In this document: piece by piece, positions 42,684 through 47,998 of the stretch
Layout: each line of letters begins with the position of its first letter
Position numbering within the stretch: the stretch's first letter is position 1
Translations under genes and position numbers: made by a program
DNA from: Methylococcaceae bacterium
Lineage (GTDB): Bacteria > Pseudomonadota > Gammaproteobacteria > Methylococcales > Methylomonadaceae
DNA length: 47,998 nt
Direction of reading: 5' to 3'
Assembly: GCA_021647585.1 (NCBI GenBank)
Contig: JAKIUK010000030.1
Span: 1-47,998 of the forward strand
The notes under the pieces: generated by a model
Seen by the model: only the letters and a program-made list of their open reading frames with translations
Database searches by the model: none
What the model was told of the DNA's origin: nothing

Positions 42684-43341
42684 TACCCACCTTAAATAGA
42701 TTATTGACAATAACAATGATTTGGAAGTTAACTACCTGGTAAGTCATGTAGCTAGTTAGAATAGTACTGATTACTTTTACGTCTTCAATTTCAGGCTGAT
42801 TAATCAATTCACTCACAAAATGGGAAAAACTGGAATGGTCTTTAGCCTGCCCTCTAATATCCATATGGGTATTCAGTTTCCAGGCCTGTTTTTTTTTGTT
42901 ATTACTTCCTTCCTGCTCAATGATAATAAAATATCCAGTTTGTACAGTATGCGGTTTCACTTCAGTCATTTCTCCTGCACGTTGAAATGACCACTCTTCA
43001 AACCACACAGAATCATTCATGACCCGGTCAATTACTGTAAATATATGTCTGACAGAGGGACCTCCTCGCAACCCCGATAGTATTTCAAGATTCTTTTGCA
43101 AAACCCGCTCAGTAACCAATAATTCATTATATGTTTGCTGCTGCTGTTTGTTAAACGACTTGTCTTTTTGTAGCTTGCTAACAAGCAACCGTGTTTCTTC
43201 CACTTTGTTAGCTAAACTGAATCTACCCATAACAATTAGCAGACAAATAACAACAAATACCATCAAAAAAAGATGACACCAGTGCTGGATTTTTTGTCGT
43301 TCCCGATAACTGGCTGGAATTAAATCCATTTCATGTCTCAT
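42676..43341 (-). CDS. PilN-like inner-membrane protein of the pilus platform
   Basis: A 221-residue protein. It opens MRHEMDLIPASYRERQKIQH, the conserved PilN N-terminal segment (DLIPxxYRE) that binds PilM, followed by a membrane helix (about 24-42), a coiled coil (46-80) and a periplasmic domain. Its start shares bases with the upstream stop (TGATG). In the Vibrio MSHA locus the corresponding place is held by a second mshI-type gene. Confidence 0.8.
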   Translation of the reverse strand: MRHEMDLIPASYRERQKIQHWCHLFLMVFVVICLLIVMGRFSLANKVEETRLLVSKLQKDKSFNKQQQQTYNELLVTERVLQKNLEILSGLRGGPSVRHIFTVIDRVMNDSVWFEEWSFQRAGEMTEVKPHTVQTGYFIIIEQEGSNNKKKQAWKLNTHMDIRGQAKDHSSFSHFVSELINQPEIEDVKVISTILTSYMTYQVVNFQIIVIVNNLFKVGNV

Positions 43342-44462
43342 CAGAATTTTCCACGCATGGACAACCCTGTTGCCACTGCTATCCCTGCCAGCGGTCCCAA
43401 ATCATCAAAATGTAGCGGTTTATCGTCTAGCTCAAGGCCATAAAAAGGATTGATTGTTTTAACCGGAATAGAAATTAAGCGATCAATAATTTGATCAACT
43501 GAAGATACCCGGGTCAAACTTCCCATCAGATAAATCAGTTCCACTGCCCCGCCTCGGGTTTCAGAGGCGACATAAATCAGTACATCTTTAATCTCATCGG
43601 CTAAAGACTGAAAATTAGGACTTAAAATATCAATCAACACATTTTTTATGCTGGTCTCATCTTCATCTAAAACCAAATCATCTGGCTCAACCTGATGGTC
43701 CGCTAAACCATAGCGATGTAAAACTTCAAGCGCTGTCTGGATATTGGTATCAAAGGCTTTGGCAATGGCTGTTAAAATTTTATCCAGGCCGAAGTCTATC
43801 TCACGGTCTAACAGCAATTCATTATTCCAGATTACTGTTAAATATGATTTTTTGGCACCGAAGTTGATCACCAGAATTTTTTGAGGCTGATCAGGGGGAG
43901 TAATCACCGAAACCAATCGCTTGATTGCCAGTGGGCCAATTTCCAAAGCTTCAACTTTCAAACCGCAACTTATTAGTAAATCAAGATAACTTTCCACTGC
44001 CTCGTGTTTTACCATCGCCACCAGGGCCATACGGTTAACTTGTTCCGTACTTTGTGGATTTACCGATATATAATCAATCACATAATCGGATAAATTTTCT
44101 CGCGTTCGATGTTTAAGTGCTTCCAATAAAGCCTGTGATTCAACACCCTGTGCTTTACATTGGTAATTTAAAAAAATGATTTTCAACAATGCAGTGGGAA
44201 CACTAGCTACAACCTTACGTCCTTTAAAACCATTTATTTTTAATGTTGATTTAACCAGTTTTTGTAACAACTCAGGATGTTCAAGTAACCCGGCATAATC
44301 AGAATTATGATAATCTGAAATAGCACTGGTAATAACAGGATTACCTGATGCAAAATCAACCTGCACCATATTCAATTTCTCCGCTCCCAAATCAAAACCG
44401 ATCAAAGGTTGTGTTGGAAACAATCTACGGAAAAAACTAAAATCCGGTTGAGTCAATGGCAT
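43341..44462 (-). CDS. mshI: MshI/PilM-like actin-fold ATPase of the pilus platform
   Basis: A 373-residue cytoplasmic protein of the PilM/MshI family. It starts PLIGFDLGAEKLNMVQVD (phosphate 1 loop of the actin-like fold), and further along has KILVINFGAKKSYLTV (phosphate 2) and VELIYLMGSLTRVSSVD (adenosine motif). It would bind the N-terminus of the PilN-like protein. It lies 3 bases behind a GGDEF gene. Confidence 0.87.
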   Translation of the reverse strand: MPLTQPDFSFFRRLFPTQPLIGFDLGAEKLNMVQVDFASGNPVITSAISDYHNSDYAGLLEHPELLQKLVKSTLKINGFKGRKVVASVPTALLKIIFLNYQCKAQGVESQALLEALKHRTRENLSDYVIDYISVNPQSTEQVNRMALVAMVKHEAVESYLDLLISCGLKVEALEIGPLAIKRLVSVITPPDQPQKILVINFGAKKSYLTVIWNNELLLDREIDFGLDKILTAIAKAFDTNIQTALEVLHRYGLADHQVEPDDLVLDEDETSIKNVLIDILSPNFQSLADEIKDVLIYVASETRGGAVELIYLMGSLTRVSSVDQIIDRLISIPVKTINPFYGLELDDKPLHFDDLGPLAGIAVATGLSMRGKF

Positions 44463-44464
44463 AG

Positions 44465-45598
44465 CTAACCTTGCAAATTTGAATGTTTACGATTTAATTG
44501 TTTATGTGCATATAAAGCCAGGTCAGCCTTCTGGTATACAGATTCAGAATTACCAATAACAGCCAGGGGTAAGGTGACATAACCCCAGCTCAAATCGAAA
44601 TAGGCATCTTCCTGTTCCTGATTGATTAAAGCCTTAATTTCCTGAGTGATATCCTGCATAAACACATCTGGATCAAATCCCACAAGCAATAAAATAAATT
44701 CATCCCCCCCAATTCTTATCAATTCCCCTTGTTTATCAACTGCCGCTTGAATGGTTTTACTCAGTAAAATCAACACACGATCTCCAAAATCATGCCCAAA
44801 AGAATCATTCAGCAGTTTAAATCTATCAATATCAAAAATAATAAAATGGAGGTCATTATAGGTGTTAACATGGCAACTGATTAAATTACTCACTGCGGTA
44901 TCGGTATATCGCCGATTCCAGGCCGAAGTCAACGGATCAATATTAGACAGAGTATATAACTCAGCGTGGGCTTTTTGTAAGTCGAAATGAGAAACCAGTT
45001 CTTTTTTGCGAATTAATACTGATCGTATGACCAATAACAAACTGGTAGAACCCGCAGCTAATAGAAAAAATTGTAGAACCTTAATGGTTTCTTCATCAAA
45101 TCGATTACTCACGCTATAAGTAGACAAGGTCAACAAGGAATAAATAGCCAGAATGACAAAAAACGCCTCGCGTAGCCCCCAGGGAACCATCGGGATAATC
45201 ATGAATAACAGCACAATATTAGCCAGCAGCAGCGGACTAAAACTACCTGTCTGATGGGCAATAAATACGTATGCAGTAGCACTAATAACCAATAATGTCA
45301 TACCCAACGCATGTAGCGTAGCAACATCTTTTACCACCCGGGCAGAAACATTGATATGCGCAGCTAGCGCCATCACCCAAAAATAATTGATGCCATAGCT
45401 GTCCATTTGACCCAGTTGCCTGAATAGCAACATGGCAACTAAAATAAGAAAAATTAACAAGGTACTCATTAATTTAAGACCCTGCCGCGTTTCCAACATC
45501 AATTGCTGTTGTGCAAAGCTTTTGATTTCAGGATCTTTAAAGTCATAAACTGACCAAAGTCTGCTTAAAATTTCTAAGTTAAAATGCATTACAATCAA
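44465..45598 (-). CDS. Membrane-bound GGDEF diguanylate cyclase
   Basis: A 377-residue protein with about six membrane helices (from 42 to 192) and a cytoplasmic GGDEF domain, active site GGDEF at 297-301. No RxxD inhibitory site precedes it (DKQG instead), so product inhibition is unlikely by that route. The start may be M4 (MHFNLEIL). It stands 3 bases ahead of mshI. In Vibrio the first gene of the msh locus, mshH, also has a (degenerate) GGDEF domain, so a c-di-GMP protein here fits pilus control, and MSHA-type pili are known c-di-GMP targets. Confidence 0.9.
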   Translation of the reverse strand: MIVMHFNLEILSRLWSVYDFKDPEIKSFAQQQLMLETRQGLKLMSTLLIFLILVAMLLFRQLGQMDSYGINYFWVMALAAHINVSARVVKDVATLHALGMTLLVISATAYVFIAHQTGSFSPLLLANIVLLFMIIPMVPWGLREAFFVILAIYSLLTLSTYSVSNRFDEETIKVLQFFLLAAGSTSLLLVIRSVLIRKKELVSHFDLQKAHAELYTLSNIDPLTSAWNRRYTDTAVSNLISCHVNTYNDLHFIIFDIDRFKLLNDSFGHDFGDRVLILLSKTIQAAVDKQGELIRIGGDEFILLLVGFDPDVFMQDITQEIKALINQEQEDAYFDLSWGYVTLPLAVIGNSESVYQKADLALYAHKQLNRKHSNLQG

Positions 45599-45788
45599 AG
45601 TTCCATTCGAACAACTTCATTATTTTCATACGATAGGGTATGGTAAACATTCATTAGCAATTGATAAAAAGAGTCCGTTTATGACTATCAATAAGCTTAG
45701 CACAATCCTAAAAAAATATAGGCGCATAGGTCGCTATGAATAATATTCAGTAACCTTCTCCTGCGTTAAGTAAAAATTCTGATATTTA
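45599..45788. other. Spacer between the fusion protein and GGDEF gene
   Basis: 190 bases with no gene or strong terminator. The minus strand may hold a promoter for the GGDEF-mshIJKL genes, as the spacing is much larger than elsewhere in this group. Confidence 0.4.
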
Positions 45789-47927
45789 TCATTTAGAACA
45801 TTCGATCTGAATATTATCCAGAAATAAGTAATCCTTAGGTCCCATATTAGGAGAAGTAATAATTCGCAGTACTGTATCAGCAGAGAGATAACTGCTGATA
45901 TCTGTACTGAAAAACTGATAGGCTGTCTCGTTCGCAGGCCCCGCAAAACGTACGACCTCTGTCCAGGGTCCAGCCACTCCCGTACTAGACATCTGCACCG
46001 AGGCATAATCGTTACTATTATCAAGACCCGCGGGTTTGTAGTCGAAAGACAAAGTAGCTGTAGTGGCATTACTTAAATCGAGGGCACGCATTACACCCTC
46101 CCCGCCACTGTCATTATCACGTACGTGGAGTTGGTTAGTTGGCATTGCGGGAACTTCATAAAGATCAGCAAATACCTGCTCGTCTCCCTTGGTTGGACCG
46201 TTAGTTTCATTGATTTCCTGCCAGTCGCCCAGCCAATTAAAAATGCCATTGTTACCGGAGTAAACTATGTCATTAAATTCATCACGAAAAGTGCCGTTAC
46301 AGCCTGTTGATAATGGAGGGGAAGTGACTACTTCGGCACCCCATTCCAATGCTCGTTGCAATAAAGTCAGACCATCTGCATTCAGGGTGTTGACATCAAA
46401 AGTATTGCCACCCCAGGGCAATTGAACTCTTCTTCCTACTGCTGTTCCTGCTGTGTATGTGGTTGCACCCACGTCCAGCGCAACCAAAGCCGGCCTGCTA
46501 ATAATACTGCCCAGGTTTTTCAAGTCAACCGACCGAGTCCCTGACACATATGCCAACGAATTAACCGCTGTCATGACAGTTAAATTTCCAAGCGAGAAAG
46601 GCTGAGTAATATAATGGCTATTATCCGTAATATTCAGGGTATCTCCCGAATCCCAGGTAATCGTGGAGGCCATGCCAAATTCATCCGAAAGGTCATCCTC
46701 TTCAGTGACCACACCTATTGTTGCATTCACCAGCTTGGTGTTAAGTCGGGTTGAATCTATGTCTTCGGTAATAAATACCACATCATTACTGGCCAAAGCA
46801 GTATCAAAGGCTGATTGAGTATCATCCATGTCAATCAGAGTAACTAAATAACCCCAGGATTCAAACAGTGCTTTTTTATCTGTCTCCTGCACAGTCAGAC
46901 TAGCTGGATTCACCACTACTAGCAAGAGATTACCCACTGCCGCGCCTGAACAGACCACACCGCATTCACAGGCATAGGTTATGGTCAACCGTGGATGTCG
47001 AGTCGAATTGCTATCATCACTGGTATAGAAACGTTCACCATCGATTTTCGGGGCGATAGTGCGTAATAGCACACCGTAATTGGGTTGGCTGCCACTTACC
47101 CATTTTTCGACCACACTCCTCAGTTGCCATTCATAGCGAATTTTGCTGATTGGTCCCACCAGCGTGGTATCAATCACTTCCGGGTCGAAGTCTCCAGCGG
47201 GGGTGTTCCAGGCTTGTGTGCTGGTTCGGTTGTCCCATGAAACTCTGGTCTCATTCCAGGAATTGGTGATTCGGTGCGCACTTATTGGCACATTCGAATC
47301 CCAGCCTTGCCAATGAAGTAGTGACAAAGTAGCACTCAGAATCTTTACCCCGTTCGGTACGGCTCCCAAATCAAATTGGTACAACGCGACGGTCTTGTCA
47401 TTGCTCATTGTTGAAACCCAGGTTTCTCTAGCCGAACCGTAGTTATTAGTGGTACCGGGATACCATAGATAGGCATCTTTACCGCTAGCAGCATCGGGTT
47501 GCAATACCAGCGTTATGGGGTTTTGATAGACCTTTTCCCTATTCCGCAAAAGGGTATAGCTTGTGCCATTGGCAAGTGTACCCACAACTTTGATATTTGT
47601 AGGTGAACCAGCCGTTAATGTCGTGCCGTTAGTGTCGGTAAATGCCGCAAGATAATTTTGATTGCCCAGGTTATGGGTTGGAATATCACTATAGCCCGTA
47701 CAATTTTGTCGATTAAGGTACCAAATAGCATGGTTATAGCCCGCTTGTGCAACATATAAGGCTGTGTCTTGCTGCTGTTCACGGTTAACATTACCGGCAT
47801 TGATTGCACTTTCACGACTGAGCAGATAAGCCACAGAGGCCAGTATCGCAAGTGTCAGCACCACAGGCAGCAATATAAATGCGCTTTGTATGGATAATCT
47901 GCATGCTATTTTGTTAGTGGCTGCCAT
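45789..47927 (-). CDS. Pilus-associated large protein: pilin-like N-terminus with DNRLRE and C-terminal domains
   Basis: A 712-residue exported protein. Residues 1-60 resemble MshP/PilX accessory pilins: a hydrophobic helix QSAFILLPVVLTLAILASVA (14-33) then ALYVAQAGYNHAIWYLNR. Residues about 145-320 form a DNRLRE beta domain (DAYLWYPGTTNNYGSARETW, then WVSGSQPNYGVLL). Residues about 330-545 look like a Rossmann-type GATase-like fold (LLLVVVNP, ALFESWGYLVTLIDMDD). The last 150 residues, rich in Asn/Asp/Ser, look like a beta-sandwich of the concanavalin or CUB-like type. It may be the adhesin or tip protein of the MSHA-like pilus, equivalent in place to MshP/MshQ. Function is inferred. Confidence 0.75.
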   Translation of the reverse strand: MAATNKIACRLSIQSAFILLPVVLTLAILASVAYLLSRESAINAGNVNREQQQDTALYVAQAGYNHAIWYLNRQNCTGYSDIPTHNLGNQNYLAAFTDTNGTTLTAGSPTNIKVVGTLANGTSYTLLRNREKVYQNPITLVLQPDAASGKDAYLWYPGTTNNYGSARETWVSTMSNDKTVALYQFDLGAVPNGVKILSATLSLLHWQGWDSNVPISAHRITNSWNETRVSWDNRTSTQAWNTPAGDFDPEVIDTTLVGPISKIRYEWQLRSVVEKWVSGSQPNYGVLLRTIAPKIDGERFYTSDDSNSTRHPRLTITYACECGVVCSGAAVGNLLLVVVNPASLTVQETDKKALFESWGYLVTLIDMDDTQSAFDTALASNDVVFITEDIDSTRLNTKLVNATIGVVTEEDDLSDEFGMASTITWDSGDTLNITDNSHYITQPFSLGNLTVMTAVNSLAYVSGTRSVDLKNLGSIISRPALVALDVGATTYTAGTAVGRRVQLPWGGNTFDVNTLNADGLTLLQRALEWGAEVVTSPPLSTGCNGTFRDEFNDIVYSGNNGIFNWLGDWQEINETNGPTKGDEQVFADLYEVPAMPTNQLHVRDNDSGGEGVMRALDLSNATTATLSFDYKPAGLDNSNDYASVQMSSTGVAGPWTEVVRFAGPANETAYQFFSTDISSYLSADTVLRIITSPNMGPKDYLFLDNIQIECSK

Positions 47928-47968
47928 ATTTTTGGGTTCGGTATATTAAGTTTAACAGCTTTTGTGGT

Positions 47969-47998
47969 GAGTAAGATTCCTCCCGCTGGTCGGAATGA
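47969..47998. repeat. Partial dispersed repeat at the window edge
   Basis: gattcctcccgctggtcgga near 47,972 resembles the intergenic gattcct...gctcggaatga palindrome known from many gammaproteobacterial genomes. It is cut by the window end. Confidence 0.4.

Noticed and set aside
45680..45742. Short plus-strand peptide frame (20 codons) upstream of the GGDEF gene
   Set aside because: No ribosome site, no conservation evidence, and such frames are expected by chance.

Overview
The window looks like part of a chromosome from a gammaproteobacterium. Evidence: the sdhCDAB-sdhE-ygfX order, ygfZ, ispG and YchF of gammaproteobacterial type, an MSHA-like pilus operon, and a base composition clearly below 50% GC. 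The combination of narGHJI, a copper nitrite reductase, bacteriohemerythrin and many short palindromic repeats reminds me of Methylococcales methanotrophs, but nothing here is diagnostic of methane oxidation, so that placement is inference.

Positions 1-10,320 are accessory DNA. A type I restriction-modification locus (hsdR, then hsdM running off the left edge) is split by a hipB gene, a stump of hipA and a REP-associated tyrosine transposase (RAYT) between two inverted REP sequences. To the right lie a DUF6880-like protein, an orphan mercury-type MerR regulator and the C-terminal tail of a MobH-like relaxase ending next to a MITE. A 1.7-kb island follows, bounded by 34-bp direct repeats of the 3' part of a CAU-anticodon tRNA. 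It holds a zeta-type toxin, a ParD-like antitoxin, a palindromic operator and an integrase remnant.

Positions 10,320-24,000 are housekeeping: ychF; an operon running sdhCDAB-sdhE-ygfX and on into an HDOD protein and a GAF-GGDEF protein; divergent ygfZ with a second HDOD protein; heme A synthase flanked by two direct copies of a 115-bp repeat; a CJM1_0395-type metalloprotease; a phosphoesterase; and ispG.

Positions 24,450-39,800 form a nitrogen-oxide respiration region: DUF1097, bacteriohemerythrin, an HPP-CBS membrane protein, rubredoxin, a NarK transporter, narGHJI, an HHE hemerythrin, NirK and a second NarK/NNP transporter. Nitrate would be imported, reduced to nitrite by NarGHI on the cytoplasmic side, exported, and reduced to NO by NirK outside the inner membrane. 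The diiron proteins probably deal with O2 or NO. A decayed second RAYT lies just upstream of narG.

Positions 39,800-47,998 carry, after a diguanylate-cyclase scrap cut by a MITE, an MSHA-like pilus operon on the minus strand: a pilin-like/DNRLRE fusion protein, a membrane GGDEF protein, and MshI/PilM, PilN-like, MshJ, MshK and MshL proteins. The window is rich in small mobile palindromes. These are the structure least explained by gene content: a three-member MITE family, a 167-bp palindrome, REPs, 20-bp-arm hairpins and a 34-bp palindromic repeat upstream of nirK.
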